A DNA stretch of 64,000 bases. Source: JANQJA01 sp040880285. GTDB taxonomy: Bacteria > Pseudomonadota > Gammaproteobacteria > Pseudomonadales > Azotimanducaceae. The notes under the pieces were generated by a model. The model was not told the DNA's origin, ran no database searches, and was given only the letters and a program-made list of their open reading frames with translations. Positions 44,032-52,394 of the stretch are shown piece after piece (within the stretch, counting starts at the first letter, position 1; every line of letters begins with the position of its first letter). A program made the translations under genes and the position numbers. Location: assembly GCA_040880285.1 (NCBI GenBank), contig JBBDIT010000014.1, forward strand, positions 62,001 to 126,000. Direction: 5' to 3'.

Positions 44032-44754
44032 ATGAAACGAGCCTGTCTTGCCCTGACCCTTGCTGTGACCTGCACCGCTGCGCAGGCCGATTTCATCGGT
44101 ATTTATGCTGGCGCTGGTACCTGGAATGCTGACTTTAGCGGTGATGTCATTTCAAACGTTAGCCTGGACAGTGATCTCAACCTGACGGGCACCAATGCCA
44201 ATCACTTTTATGCGGCGTTCGAACACCCGATTCCCCTCATACCGAATATCCGCGTGGCACGTACAGCCATCGACGACTCCGGGACAGGCGCCCTTACGAG
44301 CAGTTTCACCTTTGCCGGGCAAACCTTTACCGCCAGCCAGCCAGTCAACTCAAAACTTGATTTGACACACACGGACATCACGCTTTACTACGAACTGGTT
44401 GATATTGGTTTTGATCTGGATGTCGGTATAACAGGGCGTGTATTCGATGGTGAGGTTGTGGTGAACACTGCCCGGGAAGACCTGGAGGGCACCCTGCCCA
44501 TGCTCTATGCGCGGACTAAAATCGGCTTACCCTTCACCGGCACCTACGTCAATGCCAGCATCAATACCATCGGTAGCCGCCACTCCGACTATACGCTTGC
44601 CATCGGTTGGGAAACTGAAAACTTTATCCTGCCGGAATTCGGCATTGAAGCCGGTTATCGTAACCTGTCTGTGGACCTGGACGAAAGCGACGTCGATGTC
44701 GTCGTCGATGCGAAACTCGATGGCGTGTTCATTAACCTCACTGCACATTTCTGA
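44032..44754 (+). CDS. Outer-membrane beta-barrel protein, TIGR04219-like
   Basis: A 240-residue barrel with a signal peptide (ACLALTLAVTCTAAQA). DFIGIYAGAGTWNADFSGD and the repeated pattern of Tyr, Phe and Gly in alternating strands (YYELVDIGFDLDVGITG) match the TIGR04219 family of outer-membrane proteins. It ends in INLTAHF, a terminal aromatic barrel signal. Function is unknown. GAGGATTTGAA precedes the ATG. Confidence 0.85.
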   Translation: MKRACLALTLAVTCTAAQADFIGIYAGAGTWNADFSGDVISNVSLDSDLNLTGTNANHFYAAFEHPIPLIPNIRVARTAIDDSGTGALTSSFTFAGQTFTASQPVNSKLDLTHTDITLYYELVDIGFDLDVGITGRVFDGEVVVNTAREDLEGTLPMLYARTKIGLPFTGTYVNASINTIGSRHSDYTLAIGWETENFILPEFGIEAGYRNLSVDLDESDVDVVVDAKLDGVFINLTAHF

Positions 44755-44980
44755 TTCTACAGTCACCACAATAGAAAATACGTCGCTGCAGAAATGCTCT
44801 GACACTGCAGACTGTTTCAACCCGCCATAACCGATTGCGGCCAGATGAACTGGTGGGTGGCTCAGCACACGGGTCGGCAACCAGCGCCAGCACCTTGGGG
44901 AGCGCCGCCGCGCCGTTCACGCGCCCGGTGTTAAACCGAATACCCTTCATATACATATCGTGCATCTCACTCTCTGACAA

Positions 44981-45061
44981 CTCAAGTTTCTTGCGCTGGT
45001 TCGACTTGCACGCCACGCCCGCATGTAGCGAAAAACCCCCTTTGCGACTCACCAGTTCGTT
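44981..45061 (-). mobile_element. IS91-type transposase fragment
   Basis: The minus strand reads NELVSRKGGFSLHAGVACK and then SNQRKKLE. In IS91/ISCR transposases, GFSLHAGV followed by a Lys/Arg-rich segment and LCRY comes after the HUH domain. The fragment continues into sequence of no recognised kind. It belongs to the same family as the fragments at 14636 and 48132. Confidence 0.5.
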
Positions 45062-45089
45062 TGGTTTCGATGGTCTTCCAGTCGCCGGC

Positions 45090-45305
45090 ACGGGCCGTAT
45101 ACAACGGGAACCGGTCGGACGTGTACTGCTACACCTGTTCGAACACCAGATTCATCATCGCGGCCAGGAGCATGCGATCTTGTCAGGCACCCATGTAAAG
45201 CCACCGCAACTGCATGAGTTCTTTTTGGGCGATCCCAAGGAGCAGGGTTTCAGGCAGGAGGACTTTTCGGAGCTGGGTTACTCGGAAGCCGCCATTTGGC
45301 GCTAA
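45090..45305 (+). pseudogene. C-terminal remnant of a DinB-family protein
   Basis: The frame reads TGRIQREPVGRVLLHLFEHQ, IHHRGQEHAILSGTHVKPPQ and LHEFFLGDPKEQGFRQEDFS before stopping after AIWR. HxxxHHRGQ with following LxGT and PPQL is the metal-binding end of DinB-type four-helix proteins. The N-terminal half is replaced by the IS91-like fragment. There is no start. Confidence 0.6.
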
Positions 45306-45394
45306 CCCCAGCTAAAGGAGCATCAGCTCGCCGGTACATGACTGAGACCAGTCTTTCTAGTAGATCACGCGGGCAATCCAATAGACTTGTTATC

Positions 45395-45433
45395 TGGTCT
45401 ATTTTGGGTAGACTAGACCACCTATCTGGTCTA
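45395..45433. promoter_or_regulatory. Repeated operator sites before the VapBC-type pair
   Basis: TGGTCTA (45395-45401), TAGACCA (45414-45420, inverted) and TGGTCTA (45427-45433) lie in the 60 bases before the antitoxin gene, with a further TAGAC at 45409. They form inverted and direct repeats of the same half-site, which is the usual layout of a toxin-antitoxin autorepression operator. GGAG at 45436-45439 is the ribosome-binding site. Confidence 0.65.
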
Positions 45434-45446
45434 AAGGAGTAAGGTC

Positions 45447-45689
45447 ATGTCCACGGAAATTGGCGCCTATGACGCCAAGACGAAACTGCCGGAAATTCTG
45501 CGGCGCGTCGAGCGCGGCGAGTCTTTTACGATCACGAATCGTGGTCGCCCGGTCGCTGATCTGATTCCGACCCGCGTCGCAGAAGCGGAGAAGGCCCGGT
45601 TGGCCATTTCCAGTATTCGCGAGAACGCTGGCAGATACATCGTCCGTGACGCGGATCTGAGCCGATTGAAGGAGCTCGGCCGCGCATGA
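45447..45689 (+). CDS. Phd/YefM-type antitoxin (VapB)
   Basis: An 80-residue antitoxin. The N-terminal half IGAYDAKTKLPEILRRVERG and then FTITNRGRPVADLIP is the Phd/YefM DNA-binding fold, and the C-terminal ~30 residues are charged and would wrap the toxin. It overlaps the PIN toxin by 4 bases (ATGA). The repeats at 45395-45433 are its probable operator. It appears intact among broken genes. Confidence 0.85.
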   Translation: MSTEIGAYDAKTKLPEILRRVERGESFTITNRGRPVADLIPTRVAEAEKARLAISSIRENAGRYIVRDADLSRLKELGRA

Positions 45690-46111
45690 GCGCGTTCGTT
45701 CTTGATGCTTCCGTTACCTTGCGATGGCTGCTGGAAACCGATCACGCAAAGGACCAAAATTATGCGTGGCGCGTTCTGGATTACCTGGCCGACGGTGAAG
45801 CGGTTGTGCCGGAACTGTGGTATCTCGAAATCACTAACGTACTTTTGAATGCCGAGAAGGAAAAACTCACGACGCTACTGGCGTCGGAGCGCTTCATCGA
45901 GCAGCTGACTGCCTTGCCGATACGAACAGATGCCCTTACACCCGGCCAAGCATTCACCCGCATCATGGCCATCGCGCGAGCTGCACGACTATCGAGCTAC
46001 GATGCCGCCTACCTTGAGCTGTCAGTTCGATTAGGGTTACCTATCGCGACATTGGACCGCGATCTCAGGAAGGCAGCAGGCCGGTTCGATGTCTCGATTC
46101 TCGATCCATGA
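45686..46111 (+). CDS. PIN-domain toxin (VapC)
   Basis: A 141-residue PIN ribonuclease. The acidic centre is D7 (FVLDAS), E48 (WYLEITN), D106 (SSYDAAYLEL) and D124 (ATLDRDL). It would cut RNA (tRNA or other) when the antitoxin is lost. The gene starts inside the antitoxin stop, giving a standard VapBC operon. It is followed directly by the CHAT remnant on the other strand. Confidence 0.85.
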   Translation: MSAFVLDASVTLRWLLETDHAKDQNYAWRVLDYLADGEAVVPELWYLEITNVLLNAEKEKLTTLLASERFIEQLTALPIRTDALTPGQAFTRIMAIARAARLSSYDAAYLELSVRLGLPIATLDRDLRKAAGRFDVSILDP

Positions 46112-46129
46112 ACCACCGGATGGAACAAA

Positions 46130-46835
46130 GGTGCGCAAACAAACGCGCCGAAATGGTGAGCAGTTGTGGAGCCCGATCTCGCGCGCTTGTGCGCGTAGAT
46201 ATAGCCGAGCATTTTGGTCGATCAAAAACGTATTCCCGTTGGCCAATGCGGCAACCCCATCCCTTGTCATTACGAATACAAAGTAGTAGTCGTTATATCC
46301 ATAGAATTCGATGATAGCCTCGTGCTGATCCAGCCTTGACTGCAAGTCACCAAGTTTCGGCACTCCAACTGTACGCAAGGATGCAAACTGGGGTGCTGCT
46401 TGTGAGAGGACATTGCGTGTTTCAAGCAAAATCGCGCGACTTGAGGCTTGTACACTTTGATCAAAGAACGGTTCGGCTTTTTCTTGAACATGCCGCTCAG
46501 TTGGGTAGGTTGGCCACGCACTCCCTCTAGGGCTTGCAGACCTAGACGCCTTACGGGTTCCAGGTCCGAGCGGTCTAGCGCTGCATTGGCTTGTAGCAGA
46601 GACCCTGTATCGACCATGCGTGCGCCTTCGAGTAATCGACTTTATAGTTACCGACAATCGCATTGTCGCGGCCCCAGTCGCCTGACAAGTCCACTTTGGA
46701 CTGGGCGAGCGTGGTAACCATAAGGAGGGTGAAGGCAGCTATCGGCACAATGCCCTGGGCCTGCGGTGCTGAAGACCTACACCTAACGAAGCCGACGGGA
46801 TCTCCTTTCGGTGACAGGTCGAGATGCCCACTCAC
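46130..46835 (-). pseudogene. Degraded TPR-CHAT protein
   Basis: Several frames of the minus strand give pieces of a CHAT protein in order. The first is DLSGDWGRDNAIVGNYKVDYSKA and the second is SDLEPVRRLGLQALEGVRG (TPR-like). The third is APQFASLRTVGVPKLGDLQS, then RLDQHEAIIEFYGYNDYYFV and FVMTRDGVAAL, the N-terminal CHAT domain strands. Frame changes near 46660 and 46500 break it, and the caspase-like catalytic His-Cys part is missing. CHAT proteases often act in bacterial conflict systems. Confidence 0.55.
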
Positions 46836-46999
46836 ACTCGCAGAGGCGATGACAACAAAGGGCGCCTTGCCGATGAACTTGCCGCAGTGCCTGCCCAGAT
46901 TATTCAGGCCATCAAAAGTATGGAAACGATACCTGGGAGATTCAGTTCGGTCCGGAATGATTGAACGTCCGGAATCCTTGGCAGATCGAAGCTCGAAAT

Positions 47000-47330
47000 T
47001 TACCCCGGTACCGGTGGAAGTACCTCCTTCCCGGACCGCGACTTCGATGGCGTAACCCCGATGTATCGTTTGAACGCGCGGCTGAACGCGGCTTCGGAAT
47101 CGTAGCCAACATGATCGGCCACTTTCGCTCCTGACTTGAGCTTGGCTACAACGCCTTCAAGGGCAGGTAACCAGGCACTTGTCAGGTTGGCCGCATAGCC
47201 CGGCCGGAAGAATCGGTCCGTGCCGCAGAAGCAGCAGAGCGAAACCGCCACCAACATCGCCCATCACCTTGTCAGCGAATTGCTCAAGCTTGCCCTTGTC
47301 CACACCCAATTCTTCTACCGTTGTCGCCAT
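47000..47330 (-). pseudogene. Chimeric remnant: methyltransferase N-terminus joined to an AraC C-terminus
   Basis: The ATG at 47330 follows GGAGA and begins MATTVEELGVDKGKLEQFAD, as in winged-helix SAM-methyltransferases. After a frameshift another frame reads FFRPGYAANLTSAWLPALEG and VVAKLKSGAKVAD, the segment before the SAM motif. It then switches, exactly where the family would have VGCGHG, to VGYDSEAAFSRAFKRYIGVTP, the second DNA-binding helix of an AraC regulator. Two unrelated genes appear joined by a deletion. No functional product is likely. Confidence 0.55.
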
Positions 47331-47525
47331 GTAAGTCTCCGAATGATCGATGTTTGAAGTCGCTCACATTAGCGGCCGGGTACAAAGAAGCGAATGACCG
47401 GGAGTACGCAATACATGATCGATCGTCCGATAGCCTTGTATGTGTAGCGTGATTGCCAGAAGGTATCTTCGATTGTTGCTGACATGCGAGCGTTTCGCGT
47501 TATTACTCGAAGAGGAGATTACTGA

Positions 47526-48009
47526 ATGGCAACCAGCAAGGAACACTACGAGAAGCTACTCGCGCCCGTTTACTCCTGGATGTTGGGGGGCTTTGAGGCG
47601 AGTATCCAAAGGAACAGCAGGTTGTTCGATCGGTATCAGTTGGCGCCCCAGGGCTCAGGTCATGCCGTGGACCTTGGTGCCGGCTGTGGATTTCAATCAA
47701 TACCACTTCTTATGCGTGGCTACACGGTAACAGCGATTGACCTGAATGAATTCCTGCTGAACCAGTTGAGAGAGCATGTGCCAGCAACAGCAGCACTGGC
47801 AACGTTTACGGGGGATATGCTCCGATTTCGAGACCATGTATGCGACGGTGCAGAACTGGTCGCTTGATAAGAGCTACTACAGGAAACTGCGCCTGTCGGC
47901 TGCATGGGTTGCCAAGGCGCTTGCGGATGCGGGACTTGCCATCGTCAGCTCTGAAATCGAAGACGGCCAAATCACGATCATCGCATCGAAACCTCACCGG
48001 CAATTGTGA
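47526..48009 (+). pseudogene. SAM-dependent methyltransferase with internal deletion
   Basis: The first frame (47526-47867) has HAVDLGAGCGFQSIPLLMRG (SAM motif I), VTAIDLNEFLLNQL (motif II) and ATFTGDMLRFRDH, then stops. A second frame has TVQNWSLDKSYYRKLRLSAA and WVAKALADAGLAIV, the C-terminal segment of the same family. The middle ~80 residues are missing and the frames differ. The start ATG has a GGAG site, so a 113-residue fragment might still be made. Confidence 0.6.
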
Positions 48010-48131
48010 TCCCGGTCTTAAATCATTTTCTCTTGCTGAGTGCCGTACCCGGTGCGCCTTCTGTTTGCGATCAATCCTGGCGTGATGAGCCAAATGTTGA
48101 CTATCGTTCACCGTGCCGGCATGACGGTGGC

Positions 48132-48197
48132 GTCGGGGTAGCGTATAAATCCACCAAACGCAAGAAGCTCGCGCGCCTGTGCAGACACACCTTGTAA
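48132..48197 (+). mobile_element. IS91-type transposase fragment
   Basis: The frame reads VGVAYKSTKRKKLARLCRHT, which matches the Lys/Arg-rich segment before LCRY in IS91-type transposases and resembles the 44981 fragment (ACKSNQRKKLE). It is on the opposite strand and only about 21 codons. It marks the right side of the debris zone. Confidence 0.4.
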
Positions 48198-48283
48198 TTG
48201 CACCTGGGGCGAGCTATCACTTCATTTCGATTGGTACTGGTTTAGGCTATCATCAACCCGAAGAGCTGCTGACAGGGCAAGCC

Positions 48284-48742
48284 ATGGCAACCGACCTCAG
48301 GACGTTTCTTGATATCTACGCGCAACCACCCAACGGAAGCTTCACAGATCGTGATAGCTACGAGTTTCGTTATGGTACTGCCGCACTTCTGATCGCATGC
48401 GCCAAGGCAGATCAAAAGCACGATGCGGATGAAGAGAGAGTCATCATCGAGATCCTGAAGGAAACTTTCGAGCTCTCATCTGCCACACTCGCTTCACTAC
48501 TCACCATGGCCAAAACAGTCACCGATGATGACCTTACCGCTCTCACCGATCTCGTAAACCAATATTACCAGGACAGTGACAAACGCTTTCTGCTGGTCAA
48601 TCTCTGGCGTGTCGCCGATGCTGACGGGCGTATCGATAAGTATGAACAGCAATTTATCCGACGCATAGCAGCACTGATCAACATGACGACGCAAGACATA
48701 AATCAGGCACATGACCAGGCCCGAAATGAAGCAGCGCCTTGA
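48284..48742 (+). CDS. TerB-family protein
   Basis: A 152-residue helical protein with the TerB-like (DUF533-type) metal-binding fold. GTAALLIACAKADQKHDADEERVI is split by the usual Asp/Glu pair, and VNLWRVADADGRIDKYEQQF is the second pair. Start ATG at 48284 is chosen because the upstream 35 residues fall in the debris zone and are unlike the family. Tellurite-resistance TerB relatives are often in stress or conflict gene sets, but no other ter genes are here. Confidence 0.8.
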   Translation: MATDLRTFLDIYAQPPNGSFTDRDSYEFRYGTAALLIACAKADQKHDADEERVIIEILKETFELSSATLASLLTMAKTVTDDDLTALTDLVNQYYQDSDKRFLLVNLWRVADADGRIDKYEQQFIRRIAALINMTTQDINQAHDQARNEAAP

Positions 48743-48886
48743 AGCTGGGGGCTGTTGTGTACCCGGGGGACGCAGACCCGGATTCGAAAGGTACATCGAA
48801 GAGAGTATGATCAGATGATCGCTTTTTCAGGCGCTTGATTATGATTCTATTGGCTTGCCGGCCCACTTTGGCCCCATCACGCTAGA

Positions 48887-49831
48887 CTACTTGATACTGT
48901 TCTCAAAGTTCGGATATCGATACTCCAAGGAGTCATCGGTAGATATCTGTCTGGTGGATCCTCTATCAATATCGTACAGCATGATCCTGCCGCCATCTGC
49001 ATAAATGATGCTCTTGTCATCAGGTGAAAAGCTGGTGTACCAGATGATCCGCTCAAAATTCGGCTCTGTGATTTCCACTTCATTTGTAATTGCGGGAATG
49101 GATGCATCAAAATCCGCATAGCAGATTACCGCACCCATATATTCACTCTTAGGCAGATTCTGCATTGTCTGCTTCATATAAGAAATCTTTGTCTCATCGT
49201 GGGACAAACTGACTTTATGGAGGTACATCGGCTCATTGGGATAGCTGATCGGCTCATAATTGGGTGAGCCCACCGGGTCAGGCGTCATTAGAAAATACTT
49301 CTTGCTACCACGTCGCATAAACATGCGCCCATCCTTGAGATGTGAATAACCGAATTCGCGAAAATACTCAGGGTCATTCGGGTCAGAAAGCATCTCTTCG
49401 TCACCCGGCTTGGCAGTAGGGGACGTGCGCCAAATTTTTACGCGGGAATAGTCGCCTGGTTGGCCACTTAGGTTGGTAATGCGCCACCAGGTAATACGAT
49501 TGGTGCCATCACGGGTCCAATGTAGATTACCATTGAAGTCATCGTCACCCGTCAGCTCCCGCACATTGCTAGAATCGGCATTCATCACACAGATTTTTGA
49601 ACGCCATAGTGCGACGTCACCGGTTTTCTTATCTGCCTCGTTCGTCACCCTGAAGAAGGCAATCATGTTGCCATCCGGACTGGTGATCGGCTTGTAGTCG
49701 TTGAATTCCGATTCCGCCATGTAGGTAATCGTCGACGCATCACCATCACTCGTCGTACGCGCCAGACGGCGGCCTTTCTCTGCTGAATAAACTGACGCCC
49801 ACCAGGTTACTGTGTCCGGATTTACCGCCAT
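48887..49831 (-). CDS. Beta-propeller protein with PD40/TolB-like blades
   Basis: A 314-residue protein with no signal peptide. The repeated short strands ITSPDGNMIAFFRVTN, LHWTRDGTNRITWWRI and TSFSPDDKSIIYADGG are PD40-type blades of a propeller like TolB or oligogalacturonide lyase. The lyase His ligands are not all evident, so enzymatic activity is uncertain. It stands alone on the minus strand between two plus-strand genes. Confidence 0.75.
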   Translation of the reverse strand: MAVNPDTVTWWASVYSAEKGRRLARTTSDGDASTITYMAESEFNDYKPITSPDGNMIAFFRVTNEADKKTGDVALWRSKICVMNADSSNVRELTGDDDFNGNLHWTRDGTNRITWWRITNLSGQPGDYSRVKIWRTSPTAKPGDEEMLSDPNDPEYFREFGYSHLKDGRMFMRRGSKKYFLMTPDPVGSPNYEPISYPNEPMYLHKVSLSHDETKISYMKQTMQNLPKSEYMGAVICYADFDASIPAITNEVEITEPNFERIIWYTSFSPDDKSIIYADGGRIMLYDIDRGSTRQISTDDSLEYRYPNFENSIK

Positions 49832-50226
49832 GACTTACTCCTCAAATGCTCTGCGATCCTACTGACGCTATCCTGCCAGCCAGAGGTAGTTCTGCAATCC
49901 CTATCGAAATTGCAATTGGACTCGAAACTGTACACGCATGAGAAACATTGACCAGCTTCGATCGGTCAGGTGACCATCGCCTTACTCTCTTGTTGCACGG
50001 AGGACGTGGAAGCGGTAAGTATCCCGGAGCCCTGCGTCTACAGATCAGACAAAAAATAATAAGCCTGGGCGTAGTTCATGTCAACAAACATCTCTTAATA
50101 TCTTATATACAAGGATAAATATACTCTGGACACTTATCGCTATATATACTGAATAATGAATAGATAAATGATAATGTCGGATTGTCCTACTTGACTTACT
50201 TTGCATCCGCGTAGAGGGGTGAATTT
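49832..50226 (+). other. Non-coding, A/T-rich control region
   Basis: No convincing gene was seen in these 395 bases. The stretch from about 50050 to 50165 is strongly A/T-rich with several TATAAT-like hexamers (TATATACAAGG, CTATATATACTG) and is the likely promoter area for the downstream hydrolase. AGAGGGG at 50211-50217 is a plausible ribosome-binding site. Confidence 0.4.
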
Positions 50227-51423
50227 ATGAAATACTTGCTGGCTTTTGCCTTGATTTGCAACGCAATGATGACACACGCCAATGATGCCTGGCTTGAGGC
50301 CGGCCTCACCGAAGCGGGGCGAGAGGAAATCAGATCCGCATTTCGCACCGCCATTGCGGAAAGCATGATCGCTGGAGGCGGCCTGGTACTTTACAAAAAC
50401 AACAGAGAAATTTTCAAGGAAGCATTCGGCTACGCAGACATCGCATCCAAACGATCTTTCAAGGTCGATACGGTTGCGCACCTTGCCTCAACCTCCAAAC
50501 CCCACACCTCCACTTTAATCATGATGCTGGTCGATGATGGACTGATTGACCTCGACAAGCCCGTGTCTGAGTACGTCTCCGAAATCGAGGACATCCGCCT
50601 ACAGGAAACAGAAGAATTTGTTGGCGTGCCCACGATGCGGCAGCTTTTGTCACACACAGCCGGATTTGATGGCCTTGGAGAAATAGGATACGGCCGCATG
50701 GCCCCTCTCATCTTCCCTTACAATAACTTTGCTGAGGCCACCGAGGCCATCGCGGACCACGGCCTGGCGCGAGCACCGGGCACTGCCTACAGGTACACGC
50801 AACTCGGCATGGTGGTCGCTGTACATGTTGCCGAAACAGTGAGCGGAAAAGACTGGGAGACCCTGTTCCAAGAACGTCTGGCTGGCCCGATAGGAGCACG
50901 ACATTCAACCTGGTACCCCTCACCAGATATATTAGACAATATGGCAACACGTTATAACTTTCGAGATAACAAACTCGTGGCGGTCGGTCCCAGGAATCCG
51001 AGGAGAAAGGGGCTGCCGATCGATCCCGCAGCGAGCCTCGTGGCCGATATGGACGGTGTCGCCCGACTGTTTCTCCTGCATCTTAATGAAGGCGAATTCA
51101 ATGGCAAGCGACTCCTGTCTCATCAATCCGTCAAGGAAATTCGAACACTGCAGCCTGCCGCGGTTGATTACGGACTTGGCATGAATCTCGGTTGGTCCCC
51201 CGATAATGGCTCTGGTCCTATTATCCGGCATGGAGGCGCTGCCGGAACAAACGCGTGGGCCGACTTTGAGCTCGAAGTCGTAGGCGTGGTTTTTGTTCAA
51301 ACACCGTCTCGGCAAATACCACGTTGGTCCCAGCTAATTTATGATGCACTTTACACTGCAGGTGTCAGTCGTCGGGATGAGGTCATGCGCCGCAACCTAT
51401 CCGGTGGAGAGGTTGCACAATAG
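50227..51423 (+). CDS. Exported serine hydrolase, beta-lactamase/esterase EstB-like
   Basis: A 398-residue serine hydrolase of the class C beta-lactamase fold. The signal peptide ends near THAND. The Ser-x-x-Lys motif is S88-TSK (LASTSKPHTS), the Tyr motif is AYRYTQLG, and IIRHGGAAGTNAWADF holds the HGG triad element. The YxN Asn is replaced by Gln, which occurs in esterases. The promoter region is A/T-rich. The crotonase starts 15 bases downstream, so the two are likely cotranscribed. Confidence 0.88.
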   Translation: MKYLLAFALICNAMMTHANDAWLEAGLTEAGREEIRSAFRTAIAESMIAGGGLVLYKNNREIFKEAFGYADIASKRSFKVDTVAHLASTSKPHTSTLIMMLVDDGLIDLDKPVSEYVSEIEDIRLQETEEFVGVPTMRQLLSHTAGFDGLGEIGYGRMAPLIFPYNNFAEATEAIADHGLARAPGTAYRYTQLGMVVAVHVAETVSGKDWETLFQERLAGPIGARHSTWYPSPDILDNMATRYNFRDNKLVAVGPRNPRRKGLPIDPAASLVADMDGVARLFLLHLNEGEFNGKRLLSHQSVKEIRTLQPAAVDYGLGMNLGWSPDNGSGPIIRHGGAAGTNAWADFELEVVGVVFVQTPSRQIPRWSQLIYDALYTAGVSRRDEVMRRNLSGGEVAQ

Positions 51424-51438
51424 AATGGGAGGGTAGAT

Positions 51439-52239
51439 ATGGCACTGGCAGTTGAAAAACTCAGCGAAGTCCTATGGAAACAAGCCGATGGCGTTGCCAC
51501 ATTGACGCTGAACCGACCGGAAAAGCGCAACGCGATTACAGGGGTCATGTTGGCGGAACTGATCTTTGCCCTCGAACATTGCGAGACAGACAAGAGCATT
51601 CGCACCATCATTTTGCGTGGTTCAGGCAAGGGTTTTTGTCCAGGCGATGATCTTGGTGGTATGGGCCAACCATCCGCTGAGCTGCTTGAGGCGCTTCGCC
51701 ATTCGCCTTCTCACGCTGAACTACAGCGCTGTTTGCGCGAACTGCCGAAGCCAACCATCGCAGCAATGCACGGCTTCGCTTTTGGTGTCGGCCTCGATCT
51801 GGCCATGGCTTGCGACTTCAGAATTGCTACCGATGGTATGCAGATTCGCGACCAGCGCGTAATGGAGAGAGGTATGCATGCCCTCACGGGTTGTGCCTGG
51901 TTCCAGCCAAGAGCGATTGGTCTAACGCGGGCACTGGAGTTTCTGATTCTTGGTAAACCTTACACGGGTAAACAAGCTGCCATAGCAGGAATGGTTACAG
52001 AATCTGTACCCGAACCAAACTTTGATGCCCGCGTCCATGAACTCGCATTGCTCCTGGCAAAGGCACCTACCAAAGCAATCGGTCTTATGAAGCGACAGAT
52101 TTATAACGGCCAGAACATGGGACATGGTGAATTTATGGAGTTTGCTGCACCGTTGATGCGCGAGGTGGAGATCAAGGACAGGAAAGAAGGAATCAGCGCA
52201 TTTCTCGAGAAAAGATTACCCCGGTTTACAGGCGAATAA
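51439..52239 (+). CDS. Enoyl-CoA hydratase/isomerase family protein (crotonase)
   Basis: A 266-residue crotonase. RPEKRNAITGVMLAELIFAL, GSGKGFCPGDDLGGMG and AAMHGFAFGVGLDLAMACDF carry the two oxyanion-hole strands and CoA-binding site. The Glu that normally follows in a second conserved position is not obvious, so isomerase or hydrolase activity is possible. GGGAGG precedes the ATG. It follows an EstB-like hydrolase, which suggests ester cleavage then beta-oxidation-like steps. Confidence 0.88.
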   Translation: MALAVEKLSEVLWKQADGVATLTLNRPEKRNAITGVMLAELIFALEHCETDKSIRTIILRGSGKGFCPGDDLGGMGQPSAELLEALRHSPSHAELQRCLRELPKPTIAAMHGFAFGVGLDLAMACDFRIATDGMQIRDQRVMERGMHALTGCAWFQPRAIGLTRALEFLILGKPYTGKQAAIAGMVTESVPEPNFDARVHELALLLAKAPTKAIGLMKRQIYNGQNMGHGEFMEFAAPLMREVEIKDRKEGISAFLEKRLPRFTGE

Positions 52240-52394
52240 GAAGTCGACCAGCCCTCGGCAGATAGCACTTCTTGGGACGATGATGCCTCAAAATGCGCAT
52301 CTCGTCACCAGGACAATGTGCATCATTAGGACTTACGTTAATTCCATAGCGATATTGCGGCCTAATTAAATTGAAGAAATCGGCGGTGAGTCGC

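Noticed and set aside
46448..47055. Plus-strand frames over the CHAT and AraC remnants
   Set aside because: No recognisable protein; the minus-strand frames carry the family motifs.
50041..50165. A/T-rich repeats before the serine hydrolase considered as a small RNA or attachment site
   Set aside because: Only ordinary promoter-like A/T richness; no direct repeats, stem with T-run or integrase nearby.
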